Positions 1 through 8,478 of a DNA stretch of 64,000 nt are shown here, in pieces. The translations under genes were made by a program, and so were the position numbers. The number at the start of each line of letters is the position of its first letter. The first letter of the stretch is position 1. The stretch is from positions 1 through 64,000 of the forward strand of contig NZ_JBJXCT010000001.1 of assembly GCF_046159715.1 (NCBI RefSeq), given 5' to 3'. Under the pieces are notes generated by a model that was not told where the DNA came from, ran no database searches, and saw only the letters and a program-made list of their open reading frames with translations. This stretch comes from Pampinifervens sp037481935 (lineage in GTDB: Bacteria > Aquificota > Aquificia > Aquificales > Aquificaceae).

Positions 1-119
1 TTCCCCTTTCGCCTATCTGTATTTACCACATCTCCCAACCTCACCACCTGCCAATCCTCAGGCAAAGGTCCCAGCTCTGTCTCCTTAAAGTTTGTTTCTT
101 CAAAAAACTCAAACCTCAT
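1..119 (-). CDS. hsdS: Type I restriction-modification specificity subunit HsdS, N-terminal fragment cut by the window edge
   Basis: Reading the minus strand from an ATG at 117-119 gives 39 codons open to the window edge. They begin MRFEFFEETNFKETELG and continue with PLPEDWQVVRLGDV. The run 'ETELGPLPEDWxVVRLGDV' is the usual opening of the first target-recognition domain of HsdS, the DNA-specificity subunit of type I restriction enzymes. An AGGGG stretch precedes the ATG. It points the same way as hsdM (1838-3367), so the two were probably once one hsdM-hsdS operon; a plus-strand toxin-antitoxin-like pair now lies between them. Only the start is visible, so whether the gene is intact is unknown. 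Confidence 0.8.
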   Translation of the reverse strand, partial: MRFEFFEETNFKETELGPLPEDWQVVRLGDVVNTDRRKG

Positions 120-148
120 AGCCCCTTGGAAGATATTATATTTTAGGC

Positions 149-1291
149 ATGAGTGCCACCGTCAAGGTTCCTGCTACGCTTATAAACTGGAAAGTGGTAG
201 AGTGGGCTATAAACAGGATAGGAGAAACTCCAGAAAAGGTGGCAAAAAGCATAGGAATAAAAACACCCAGATTTAAAAGCCTTCTTGAAGGTAAGGGTCA
301 TATAACATACAATCAGCTCCATAAGTTAGCACATGCATTGCATATACCCTATGGCTATCTTTTCCTTTCTGAAGTTCCAGAAGAAAAAAGCGAAATACCA
401 GACTTAAGGAAAATAAAAGATAGCAAACCGCTTAGCTGGAAGTTTTTTGAGGTTTATTCTGACATAAAAATAAAACAGGAGTGGATAAAGGAAAAAAGAT
501 TATCGGAAGGATACACTCCTTTAAAATTTGTAGGAAAATACTCCATAGATACCCCTCATCAAGTCATAGCAAAAGATATAAAAGAAACATTAAATTTGAA
601 CCATTTAGACAACATAAATGAGCTTGTGGATAGGGTTGAAAGTATTGGCATTCTTGTTTTCAGAAATAGCGTGCTCATAAACAACACACATATAGAACTT
701 GACCCGGAAGAATTCAGAGGCTTCAGCATAGTGGATGAAATAGCACCAGTCATATTTATAAACAGCAATGATACTCAAAAAGCACAGATATTTACCCTTT
801 TCCACGAAATTGCTCACATATGGGTGGGTCAAAGCGGAGTATCTGACGCTGACCCAGAAAATCAGAATGCTGTAGAAAGGTTATGTAACATGGTAGCCAT
901 AGAGATACTCGCCCCCGAACTGGAGATAAAAAGCAGATGGAATGAAAATATCAGCCCTCTTGAGAATATACAGAATTTAAGCAAGATTTTTCCTGTAAGC
1001 AAAACCGCACTGCTTTATCGCCTTTTAAACCTCAGGATGATAGACAGGGAGGAATATGAACTTTTAAAGGCGGAAATGCTAAAAAAGACCTACGAATTAG
1101 AACTAAGGAACAAAGAACAAAAAGGTGGGGATTACTATAAACTTTTGCTGAGCAGAAACAGTAAAACCTTTATTTATGAAGTGATTGATAGTCTATTGAA
1201 CCAAGAAATTACATATCTGTCTGCAATGAGGTTGCTGAACATAAAAAAGGATAAAATCCTCATAAAACTGATGGAGGAGCTTGGTGTCTGA
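149..1291 (+). CDS. XRE-type helix-turn-helix / ImmA-IrrE metallopeptidase protein (antitoxin-like)
   Basis: A 380-residue protein with an N-terminal lambda-repressor-like helix-turn-helix (about residues 15-70) followed by an ImmA/IrrE-type zinc peptidase domain. The zinc motif HEIAH is at residues 219-223 and a downstream ENQNAVERLCN segment supplies the usual third-ligand region. Proteins of this COG2856 type often act as antitoxins or as proteases that cleave a repressor. Its stop overlaps the start of the DUF4411 gene, so the two are translated together. The gene is clearly richer in A+T than the host genes around it, which suggests recent acquisition. Function as an antitoxin is inferred from family and pairing. 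Confidence 0.85.
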   Translation: MSATVKVPATLINWKVVEWAINRIGETPEKVAKSIGIKTPRFKSLLEGKGHITYNQLHKLAHALHIPYGYLFLSEVPEEKSEIPDLRKIKDSKPLSWKFFEVYSDIKIKQEWIKEKRLSEGYTPLKFVGKYSIDTPHQVIAKDIKETLNLNHLDNINELVDRVESIGILVFRNSVLINNTHIELDPEEFRGFSIVDEIAPVIFINSNDTQKAQIFTLFHEIAHIWVGQSGVSDADPENQNAVERLCNMVAIEILAPELEIKSRWNENISPLENIQNLSKIFPVSKTALLYRLLNLRMIDREEYELLKAEMLKKTYELELRNKEQKGGDYYKLLLSRNSKTFIYEVIDSLLNQEITYLSAMRLLNIKKDKILIKLMEELGV

Positions 1292-1832
1292 CATATTCAG
1301 GAGGGCTAAATTTTGTATGGACACCTCCTGTTTAATAGAGGCGAAGAATAGATATTATGCCTTTGATATAGTGCCTCAGTTTTGGGATGTGCTGTTAAAA
1401 GCCTGTAAGCAAGACATATTAAAAATGCCCATAGCTGTCTATGAGGAAATTATGGAAGGAAATCCAGATGATAGTCTTGTCAGATGGGCTAAAAGACATA
1501 AGGAGCTTTTGTTTGCAGAGCTTACTGAAAAAACTTTTGAAATAGTGAAAGAAATAATAAGCTTGGTGTATAGTAAATACGCACCTCATAGAGCTGAAGC
1601 CTTCCTAAAAACTAGAGATATTGATATAATAGCTTTTGCGAAAGAAAATAAGCTCGTGTTGGTTACCATGGAAAAACCGAAGGTATTAACTCATTCAGCT
1701 GGAGCTGATGGTAAATACGATGCAGAGGTAAAAATTCCCGATGTGTGCAGCATGCTGAACCCACCTGTTGAATGTATTGACACTTTTGAATTTTTAAGAA
1801 GACTTAAAAGAGAACATCGTATAAGCATGTAG
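1284..1832 (+). CDS. DUF4411 family PIN-like protein, probable toxin partner
   Basis: About 182 residues. The N-terminal run DTSCLIEAKNRYY with an aspartate directly before TSCLIEAK is the DUF4411 signature, a PIN-like nuclease fold; later acidic residues in TRDIDIIAFA complete the likely metal site. The family is usually paired with an XRE-ImmA protein and predicted to be the toxin of a type II-like system. I chose the GTG at 1284 because GGAGGAG at 1273-1279 is spaced normally from it; a TTG at 1281 is possible but too close to that site. The gene overlaps its partner by eight bases. Toxicity is inferred only. Confidence 0.8.
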   Translation: MSDIFRRAKFCMDTSCLIEAKNRYYAFDIVPQFWDVLLKACKQDILKMPIAVYEEIMEGNPDDSLVRWAKRHKELLFAELTEKTFEIVKEIISLVYSKYAPHRAEAFLKTRDIDIIAFAKENKLVLVTMEKPKVLTHSAGADGKYDAEVKIPDVCSMLNPPVECIDTFEFLRRLKREHRISM

Positions 1833-1837
1833 AAGAA

Positions 1838-3367
1838 TTACACAAGGCTCTTCAGCACCTCCCACAGAACCCTATCCGCTTCTCTTCTTTCCTCCTCCGC
1901 CTCTTCCAGCTCCACCACAGCCTCCTGAAGGTCCAGAACCTCCTCCTCGTTTCCCTTCACCACATACCTTGAGGGGCTAAGATTATAGTCGTTAAGTCTC
2001 ACCTCCTCTATGCTCACAATCCTGCTTATGCCTTCCTCCTCCTTAAACGCTCTGTATATCTCGCACACCTTATCTATGGCAGACTGAGGAAGGTAGTTTT
2101 TGGGTCTTCCCTTCTCATAAAGGTCTGAGATGTTTATAAGAAGCACCTTCCCTTTTCTTTCGTCCCCTTTGGCTTTGTTTATGACTATTATCACGCCCGG
2201 GGCTGTGGTGTTGTAGAAGAGGTTTTCAGGAAGCAGAATCACAGCTTCAATGAGGTCTCTTTCCACAAAAGCCTTCCTTATTTCCTTTTCCCTGTTTTTG
2301 TCTGAGGAACCGCTCCCCCTTGAGACTGCCCCCGTGTCTATCACCACCGCAAGCTTTCCCCCCTCCTTAAGGCTTGCATGCATGTGCTGTATCCATCCCC
2401 AGTCTGCGGAGGCATAGGGTGGATATCCAAAGGGAAACCTCCTGTATGGGTCATTTTCATAAACCTCTTCTTCAAACTTCTGGTTCCACATGGGATTGGC
2501 AAGCACAAGGTCAAACTTCTTAAGAGAGCCGTCCGCCTCCAAAAAGGCTGGTTTTCTCATCGTATCTCCAATGGCTATATCCGCATGCATATCATGCAGG
2601 AATACGTTCATCTTAGCCATGGCATAGGTGGTATGGTTTATTTCCTGCCCGTAGAACTTAAGAGGTCTCTTGCTCCTGTCCTCTCCGTATTTCTCCTTAA
2701 AGACCAAGGCACACTTGATAAGAAGACCACCTGAACCACAGCAGGGGTCATAGACCTCCTGCCCTTCCTCTGGGTCAATGAGCTTAGCCATCATATAAGC
2801 CACTTCATAGGGTGTGTAGAACTCACCCGCAGACTGTCCTGAACCTTCTGCAAACTTCTTCAGAAGATACTCATAAGCCCTTCCTAAAATATCTGGCTCC
2901 ACATCCTTAAGCCCAAGCCTGTGTTTGCTCAGGACTTCCACAAGAGCCTTCAGGCTTTCATCGCTTATGAGCCTTACGCCCATAGAGGTGGCGTTGAAAT
3001 CTGTGGCATCTATAACACCCGCAAGCTTTGGGTTATACTTTGCCACATCCCTTACCGCCGTAGTAAGATACTCGCCCAAATTCCTTGTCTGCCTTCTTAT
3101 ATTTTCCCATCGGGCGCTGGGTGGTATGTAAAACCTCACAAGGGTGGGTCTTCCGTTTCTTTCTATATCCTCCAAAAGAACCCTTTCCGCCTCCTCCTTG
3201 CTTTTGTATATGTCCAGCACCTCCCCAAACTCATCCTCAAAGACATCGGAAAGCCTTTTAAGAAATATGAGGGGAAGTATGTATTCCTTATACTTTGGAG
3301 CATCTACAGGTCCCCTTATGCTACAGGCTGCCTCCCAGAGCCAGCTTTCAAGGGTCTTTATGTCCAT
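1838..3367 (-). CDS. hsdM: Type I restriction-modification system DNA methyltransferase subunit HsdM
   Basis: A 509-residue N6-adenine methyltransferase. It has an N-terminal HsdM helical domain, the AdoMet motif I DPCCGSGG near residue 206, and motif IV as NPMW near residue 290 in place of the usual NPPF, a variant known in this branch of HsdM. A charged coiled-coil tail (LEEAEEERREADRVL) should contact HsdS. The gene ends five bases from the convergent DUF4411 stop. It starts 44 bases after the decayed HepT gene. No hsdR is in the window, so restriction activity cannot be judged here. Confidence 0.93.
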   Translation of the reverse strand: MDIKTLESWLWEAACSIRGPVDAPKYKEYILPLIFLKRLSDVFEDEFGEVLDIYKSKEEAERVLLEDIERNGRPTLVRFYIPPSARWENIRRQTRNLGEYLTTAVRDVAKYNPKLAGVIDATDFNATSMGVRLISDESLKALVEVLSKHRLGLKDVEPDILGRAYEYLLKKFAEGSGQSAGEFYTPYEVAYMMAKLIDPEEGQEVYDPCCGSGGLLIKCALVFKEKYGEDRSKRPLKFYGQEINHTTYAMAKMNVFLHDMHADIAIGDTMRKPAFLEADGSLKKFDLVLANPMWNQKFEEEVYENDPYRRFPFGYPPYASADWGWIQHMHASLKEGGKLAVVIDTGAVSRGSGSSDKNREKEIRKAFVERDLIEAVILLPENLFYNTTAPGVIIVINKAKGDERKGKVLLINISDLYEKGRPKNYLPQSAIDKVCEIYRAFKEEEGISRIVSIEEVRLNDYNLSPSRYVVKGNEEEVLDLQEAVVELEEAEEERREADRVLWEVLKSLV

Positions 3368-3411
3368 AATAAAAATTTTAACACTTCAGAGTCCTTACTT
3401 TATACCTAACG

Positions 3412-3757
3412 CTACGCCTCATTAATCTCTTTGATAATCTTCTTTATTACTTCATACAGTTCAGGAACTCTTTCTTTTATTGTTTTCCATACAACTGCAT
3501 AATCAACACCGAAATACTCATGAATCATTTTGTTCCTGATTCCAATAACACTTTTTCCATGGAATTTCACTTTATTTCTTTCTAATCTCTTTTGGAATAT
3601 GCTTTGATGCTTCTCCGATAATTTCTAAACTTCTCACAAAAGCCCTTTTTAGTTCTTCACTTGAAATGAATTCATTATAATTCAAGCCCCTTGTTCTACT
3701 CATTAAATATTCACACTCATCCTTTATATCCATCAAATAATCCCTAATTTCTCTCAT
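3412..3757 (-). pseudogene. HepT-like RNase toxin gene, broken by a stop codon and a frameshift
   Basis: The intact N-terminus reads MREIRDYLMDIKDECEYL and continues to GEASKHIPKEIRKK, typical of HepT (DUF86). A TAA at 3572-3574 stands where the family has a tyrosine codon. After it the same frame reads SEIPWKK, then a one-base shift near 3555 restores VIGIRNKMIHEYFGVDYAVV and runs to a TAG at 3412-3414. The RNase motif RNKMIH (Rx4H) lies in the out-of-frame part, so the 61-residue product lacks the catalytic site. It overlaps the MNT partner by four bases (ATGA). Sequencing error could explain one lesion but hardly both. Confidence 0.85.
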
Positions 3758-4053
3758 ATATATACCACTTCTTTTAAAATCCTTCTGCCCATGTATGGTT
3801 TAAGTGCTGACTTCATTATGAGATCAACCCTTACCTTAAGTTTTTTTGAAAGAAAGCTTTCAATCTCAATGTAAGTAAACAAATCGGGTGTCTCTTCAAA
3901 CTCTAAAAGTATATCAAGGTCGCTTCCTTTCTTCTGCTTTCTTCGCACATAATAACCAAAAATCCCTATCTCTTTGATTTTATATTTTTCCCTAAGATAA
4001 GGCTTGAGCTCAATGAGCTTGTTCTTTATTTCTTCAAGGGTTTTTATGTACAT
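3754..4053 (-). CDS. MNT-type minimal nucleotidyltransferase with altered GS motif, partner of HepT
   Basis: I start this 99-residue protein at the ATG at 4051-4053, giving MYIKTLEEIKNK; a longer open frame upstream lies inside atpG and is not needed. It has the Pol-beta-like fold signature IGIFGYYVRRKQKKGSDLDILLEF-type spacing, split here as IGIFGYY then SDLDILLEF. The metal-binding DxD (DLD) is kept, but the family's GS dipeptide is GY and the RG is RR. MNT proteins AMPylate or neutralise HepT. The start overlaps the atpG stop as TGATG, and the stop overlaps hepT. With its partner broken, it may be decaying too. Confidence 0.8.
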   Translation of the reverse strand: MYIKTLEEIKNKLIELKPYLREKYKIKEIGIFGYYVRRKQKKGSDLDILLEFEETPDLFTYIEIESFLSKKLKVRVDLIMKSALKPYMGRRILKEVVYI

Positions 4054-4919
4054 CACTTCATAGCTTCCACCGCATTCACTATATCTATAAGCTCGGAAGT
4101 GATAGCCTCCTGACGGGCTTTGTTGAATATTAGAGTCCATGTCTTTACAAGCTCATCCGCATTCCTTGTGGCATTGTCCATAGCCACCATACGGGCAAAG
4201 TGTTCTGAGGCGTTAGATTCTAACATAGCCCTGTAGAGCTGGTAGTTGAGATATAGGTCTATAAGCCTGTTTACAAAAAGCTCCCTATCCACCTCAAACT
4301 CGTAAACGCCGTAGTCACCCTCCCCTTCTATCCTTTCAAAGGGAAGGAAGTTTCTCACCACTGGTCTGTAGCTTACTCTGGTGACCATCTCACTGTTTAT
4401 GAGATATACCGCATCTGTTTCCCTTTCTGTATACCTCTTTCTGAGAACTTCCCCTACCTCTTTGACCACATGAAAGTTTATCTCCTTTCTGAAAACCTCG
4501 TCGTAAGCCTTGAGCGTGTTATAGTTCCTCTTTCCAAAATACTGAACGCCCTTTCTCCCTATGAGGATGAGGTTGACCCTGACTCCCTTTTCCTGCTTGT
4601 CTTTTATTATGTCCTCCGCCCGTTTTATGAGGTTTGAGTTAAAAGCTCCCGCCAGCCCCCTGTCTGCGGTTATGAGCACAAGGTCGCATACCTTTTCCTC
4701 TCTTACCTCAAAGAGAGGGTGTGTTTGCGGGTCTACGTGAGATGCAAGGCTTTTGAGAACTTCGTAGAGCCTTTCCGAGTAAGGTCTTGAAGCGTATATG
4801 AGCTCCTGTGCCCGCCTTAGCTTTGCAGCGGACACAACCTTCATGGCATTGGTTATCCTGCGAGTGTTTTTGATACCCTGTATCTTCCTCCTTATGTCTC
4901 TGGGTGAAAGCTTTGGCAT
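4053..4919 (-). CDS. atpG: F1 ATP synthase gamma subunit
   Basis: A 288-residue gamma subunit, the rotating central stalk of F1Fo ATP synthase. The N-terminal helix begins MPKLSPRDIRRKIQGIKN and continues with TRRITNAMKVVSAAKLRRAQ. The C-terminal helix carries MVAMDNATRNADELV and the highly conserved RQEAITSELIDIVNA. Length and both terminal helices are normal. It is separated from the other ATP synthase genes, as is common in Aquificales, and lies seven bases after trpB. Its stop codon overlaps the start of the MNT gene, so an essential gene drives translation of a toxin-antitoxin remnant. Confidence 0.97.
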   Translation of the reverse strand: MPKLSPRDIRRKIQGIKNTRRITNAMKVVSAAKLRRAQELIYASRPYSERLYEVLKSLASHVDPQTHPLFEVREEKVCDLVLITADRGLAGAFNSNLIKRAEDIIKDKQEKGVRVNLILIGRKGVQYFGKRNYNTLKAYDEVFRKEINFHVVKEVGEVLRKRYTERETDAVYLINSEMVTRVSYRPVVRNFLPFERIEGEGDYGVYEFEVDRELFVNRLIDLYLNYQLYRAMLESNASEHFARMVAMDNATRNADELVKTWTLIFNKARQEAITSELIDIVNAVEAMK

Positions 4920-4926
4920 AGGGATA

Positions 4927-6135
4927 TTATAGCATACCTTTCATGTAGCCCATTACATGCATCATATCCTTATCACCCCTGCCTGAGAGGTTAAAGAGCA
5001 CTATACCTTCTCTGCCCAGCTCCCTTGCAAGCTCCACCACTCTAAGAACCGCATGGGCTGGCTCGAGGGCAGGGATTATTCCCTCAAGCCTTGAAAGGAG
5101 CTTGAAGCCCTCAAGAGCTTCCCTGTCTGTGGCGTAGACATACTGAGCCCTTCCGCTTCTGAAAAGCTGGGCATGCTCTGGTCCCACGCCGGGGTAATCA
5201 AGACCTGCAGAGATGGAATGGGTTGGCTGTATCTGACCCTCTTCGTCCTGAAGAAAGTAGGACTTCATGCCATGAAGCACTCCTACAGAGCCTCCGTTTA
5301 TGGAGCTGGCGTGTTTTCCTGTATCAATTCCAAGCCCGCCGGCTTCTACGCCTATGAGCCTTACCTCCTCGTGCTCTACAAAAGGATAGAAAATGCCCAT
5401 GGCGTTTGAGCCACCACCCACACAGGCAACTACCACATCGGGAAGTCTGCCCTCAATCTCAATCATCTGTGCCTTTGCCTCTTCACCTATGACCTTTTGA
5501 AAATCTCTCACCATCATGGGAAAGGGATGGGGACCCACCACAGAGCCTATTATGTAGTGGGTAGTTTCCACGTTGGTGACCCAGTCCCTGAGGGCTTCGT
5601 TTATGGCATCTTTGAGAGTTCTTGAACCGCTCTTTACCACACGCACCTCTGCCCCCAAAAGCTCCATTCTGAACACGTTGAGTTTCTGACGCTCTGCATC
5701 CTCTTCCCCCATGTATACGATGCACTCAAGCCCCAGAAGGGCACAGGCGGTGGCAGTTGCCACACCATGCTGACCGGCACCCGTCTCTGCTATTATCCTC
5801 CTCTTTCCCATCCTCTTTGCCAGAAGTGCCTGTCCGAGGGTGTTGTTTATCTTGTGGGCTCCTGTATGCAGAAGGTCCTCACGCTTTATGTATATCTTTG
5901 CACCTCCAGCATATTCGGTAAGCCTTCTTGCAAAGTAGAGGGGTGTAGGCCTGCCGGCAAAGTCTTTCAGATAGTGGTGCAGCTCCTCCCAGAAGGATGG
6001 GTCTTTTTTAACCTTTGCGTAAGCCTCTTGTAGCTCCTCCAGGGCATACATGAGGGTCTCTGGCACAAACCTCCCGCCAAACTCTCCAAAGTAGCCCTTT
6101 TCATCGGGCAGGGTGTAAACTTCATGTTTTGTCAT
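4927..6135 (-). CDS. trpB: Tryptophan synthase beta chain
   Basis: About 402 residues starting MTKHEVYTLPDEKGYFGEFG. It condenses indole with L-serine using pyridoxal phosphate. The PLP lysine is in HTGAHKINNT near residue 94, the phosphate loop is GGGSNAMG, and LSGRGDKD is near the C-terminus, all diagnostic of TrpB1. The start is the ATG at 6133-6135, preceded by GGAGG and overlapping the DUF29 stop as ATGA; a longer frame upstream would run into that gene. No trpA or other trp genes are adjacent. Confidence 0.96.
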   Translation of the reverse strand: MTKHEVYTLPDEKGYFGEFGGRFVPETLMYALEELQEAYAKVKKDPSFWEELHHYLKDFAGRPTPLYFARRLTEYAGGAKIYIKREDLLHTGAHKINNTLGQALLAKRMGKRRIIAETGAGQHGVATATACALLGLECIVYMGEEDAERQKLNVFRMELLGAEVRVVKSGSRTLKDAINEALRDWVTNVETTHYIIGSVVGPHPFPMMVRDFQKVIGEEAKAQMIEIEGRLPDVVVACVGGGSNAMGIFYPFVEHEEVRLIGVEAGGLGIDTGKHASSINGGSVGVLHGMKSYFLQDEEGQIQPTHSISAGLDYPGVGPEHAQLFRSGRAQYVYATDREALEGFKLLSRLEGIIPALEPAHAVLRVVELARELGREGIVLFNLSGRGDKDMMHVMGYMKGML

Positions 6136-6632
6136 AGTTTTGCCTCCTTCCTCAGGTCTCTTGTCATGACCTCTTCGTATGTGTAAGGGCATTCTTCGGG
6201 AATGTGGAAGTCCTCCGGGTTGAAGTCATTGTCTCTGAGCCATATCCTGAGTTCTGTTCTTGCATGCCTCCACGCTCTCTCAATTTCTTGCGGTAGCCTG
6301 TTTTTCAGACTGGGATAATCTTCAAGGATTGCTTTTGTTCTATCCCTTGCATTCTCCACGCTTTTTATCCATCCCTTTCCTGCAGTCTCTCCACCTGCCA
6401 GCTCTCTAAAATGGTCCCACTTATACATATGCTCCAGAATTCTTGCCAGCTGACTTATGCAGGTTTTTAAATCACTGCGTGCCATATCTTCTATCTCTTC
6501 CAGCAGGTTCTCCCAGTCAACAAGGTCGTAGAGCCTTTCCTTCAAAAGCTCATGGTTTATCTCAGCCCAGAGGGGGAAGTCCCTGTGGTAAAGCTCCTTT
6601 AATTCTTCTCTGGAGATTGACTTCTGACTCAT
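6132..6632 (-). CDS. DUF29 family protein
   Basis: A 166-residue helical protein matching DUF29: it opens with LYHRDFPLWAEINHELLKE, has the conserved VDWENLLEEIEDMARSDLK segment, HMYKWDHF, and a C-terminal PYTYEEVMTRD. The family is common in cyanobacteria and Aquificales and has no established function. It sits between purB (gap of three bases) and trpB (overlap of four bases), so it is co-translated with housekeeping genes. No catalytic residues are evident. Confidence 0.85.
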   Translation of the reverse strand: MSQKSISREELKELYHRDFPLWAEINHELLKERLYDLVDWENLLEEIEDMARSDLKTCISQLARILEHMYKWDHFRELAGGETAGKGWIKSVENARDRTKAILEDYPSLKNRLPQEIERAWRHARTELRIWLRDNDFNPEDFHIPEECPYTYEEVMTRDLRKEAKL

Positions 6633-6635
6633 AGC

Positions 6636-7940
6636 TTATAAATCTAAGCTCCTTTTGTATATATGGTCTATATGTTTCAGAAAGGCACGGGGCTCTATTG
6701 AGTCCCTTATTTCTTCCTGGCTGAGATAGGCTTTTACTTCATTATCCTCTATCAGAGCCCTTTCAAAGGCCATACCCTCTTCCCAGCTTCTCATGGCACA
6801 TCTCTGAACCATTTGGTATGCTCTGTCCCTTGGCACGCCCTTTTCCATGAGCTTTACCAGCACCTTTGAAGAGGCATACAGGCCATGAGAGAGTTCCATG
6901 TTTTTGAGCATCCTTTCCTGATTGACCACAAGCCCCTGAAGCATTTCCAGAAATAGGTTCAGCATGTAGTCCAGGGCTATGGTGGAGTCAGGCAGTATGA
7001 TTCTTTCGGTAGAGGAGTGGGATATGTCCCTTTCGTGCCAGAGAGGGATATTCTCGAGGGCTACCATAAGGTTTGCCCTTATTATTCGTGCGAGTCCGCA
7101 CAGTCTCTCTGCGTGTATGGGGTTTTTCTTGTGTGGCATGGCAGATGAACCCCTCTGACCTTCTTCAAAGGGCTCCATAAGCTCAAGCACTTCCGTCCTC
7201 TGAAGGTGTCTTATCTCTGTGGCAAACCTCTCAAGGGCGCAGGCGGTAGAGGCAAGGGCATACATGACCTGAGCGTGTCTGTCTCTGGGCACTATCTGGG
7301 TAGAAACCGGCTCTACCTTAAGGCCAAGCTCCTCAAGGGCGAGCCTTTCCACCTCAGGGTCAAGGTTGGAGTAAGTGCCCACCGCACCGGAGAGCTTGCC
7401 ATAGGATATGTTTTCAAGAGCCTGCAGGAGTCTTTCCCTGTTTCTCCTTAGCTCCTCATACCAGCTAAGAAACTTCAGCCCTAAAGTCATGGGCTCGGCG
7501 TGCACTCCGTGGGTTCTTCCCATCATGAGTGTGTCTCTGTGTTTTATGGCAAGCTCCTTGAGTTTTTCTATGACCGCTTCCAGACCTCTGATTATGAGTT
7601 CAAGAGCCTCTCTGAGCTGCAGTGCAAGGGCGGTATCCACTACGTCAGAAGAGGTAAGCCCCATATGGAAGTGGTGTGAGTGCTCCGGAATCTGCTCCCC
7701 TATAGCAGAAACGAAGGCAAGCACATCGTGCCTGTATTTTCTCTCATATTCTGCAATCCTCTGCAGGACCTTCTGGTCCACAAAGGTTTTCCTCTCAATC
7801 TCCTCGAGAGCCTCTGCAGGAATTCTTCCAAGTCTGTGCCATGCTCTGCATACTGCAATTTCTACCTTCAGCCAGAGCCTGAACTTGTTGAGCTCTGACC
7901 ATATTTGTCCCATTTCCTTTCTTGTGTATCTTTCAATCAT
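6636..7940 (-). CDS. purB: Adenylosuccinate lyase
   Basis: A 434-residue member of the fumarase/aspartase superfamily that cleaves SAICAR and adenylosuccinate in purine synthesis. It starts MIERYTRKEMGQIWSEL. Diagnostic segments are TSSDVVDTALALQ, MMGRTHGVHAEP with the general acid histidine, and the signature loop GSSAMPHKKNPI with the catalytic serine. Length is normal. It overlaps the end of the YkgJ-type gene by eight bases within the long minus-strand operon. Confidence 0.97.
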   Translation of the reverse strand: MIERYTRKEMGQIWSELNKFRLWLKVEIAVCRAWHRLGRIPAEALEEIERKTFVDQKVLQRIAEYERKYRHDVLAFVSAIGEQIPEHSHHFHMGLTSSDVVDTALALQLREALELIIRGLEAVIEKLKELAIKHRDTLMMGRTHGVHAEPMTLGLKFLSWYEELRRNRERLLQALENISYGKLSGAVGTYSNLDPEVERLALEELGLKVEPVSTQIVPRDRHAQVMYALASTACALERFATEIRHLQRTEVLELMEPFEEGQRGSSAMPHKKNPIHAERLCGLARIIRANLMVALENIPLWHERDISHSSTERIILPDSTIALDYMLNLFLEMLQGLVVNQERMLKNMELSHGLYASSKVLVKLMEKGVPRDRAYQMVQRCAMRSWEEGMAFERALIEDNEVKAYLSQEEIRDSIEPRAFLKHIDHIYKRSLDL

Positions 7941-8475
7941 TTCCTTCCTCCGCTTTAAAGATAGCTATGGGTTTGAGGGGGTTAGTGGGAACTTTTGAGT
8001 AGAACCTGAACCACTCTAAGGGTGCTGCCTTCCATATTCTATACCAGTTTTCAACCCATCTTCTTGTGAACTCCCAGGGTGGTATCACAGGACAGTTTAT
8101 GGCTATGGAGACTATCAGGTCTCCTTCTTCGTTCAGAGAGGGCACTATGGGAAAACTCCTGCAGTCTATAGGATGCCTTCCGTGTATTCCACACCACCCT
8201 TCCATGTTAAAGGGACAATCTTCCTCGGGGGCAAGAAAGCCTATGCTGAAGCCATTCACATTCATTTCTGGAAAGGGTCTCCCGTTGAGCAAGGTGAGAA
8301 GCTGGTTCTCTCCAGGCAGAAGTATGACAGCCTCTCTCAGTCTTTCACAGGGCTTTAATCTACCACCCTTCGCACACAGAAAACAGTTGATTTCTGCGCA
8401 GCCAAGCTCTATGGGCTCCTGTGAGTGTATTTCATGGATTACATCCATCAGTTTTTTATAAGAAACATCTTCCAT
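7933..8475 (-). CDS. YkgJ-type cysteine-cluster protein
   Basis: A 180-residue protein with clustered cysteines: GCAEINCFLCAKGG and PCERL near the N-terminus, then CPFNMEGWCGIHGRHPIDC in the middle and one in INCPV. The order CPF..CxIHxxRPxxCRxFP is the YkgJ (CxxCxxCC) pattern, predicted to bind zinc or an iron-sulfur cluster. Function is unknown. It lies three bases from deoC and overlaps purB. Confidence 0.75.
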   Translation of the reverse strand: MEDVSYKKLMDVIHEIHSQEPIELGCAEINCFLCAKGGRLKPCERLREAVILLPGENQLLTLLNGRPFPEMNVNGFSIGFLAPEEDCPFNMEGWCGIHGRHPIDCRSFPIVPSLNEEGDLIVSIAINCPVIPPWEFTRRWVENWYRIWKAAPLEWFRFYSKVPTNPLKPIAIFKAEEGND

Positions 8476-8478
8476 ATC

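Noticed and set aside
3754..4140. Longer MNT protein starting inside atpG
   Set aside because: The first 29 residues are an out-of-frame reading of the atpG end; MYIKTLEEIK at 4053 fits family length and overlaps the atpG stop.
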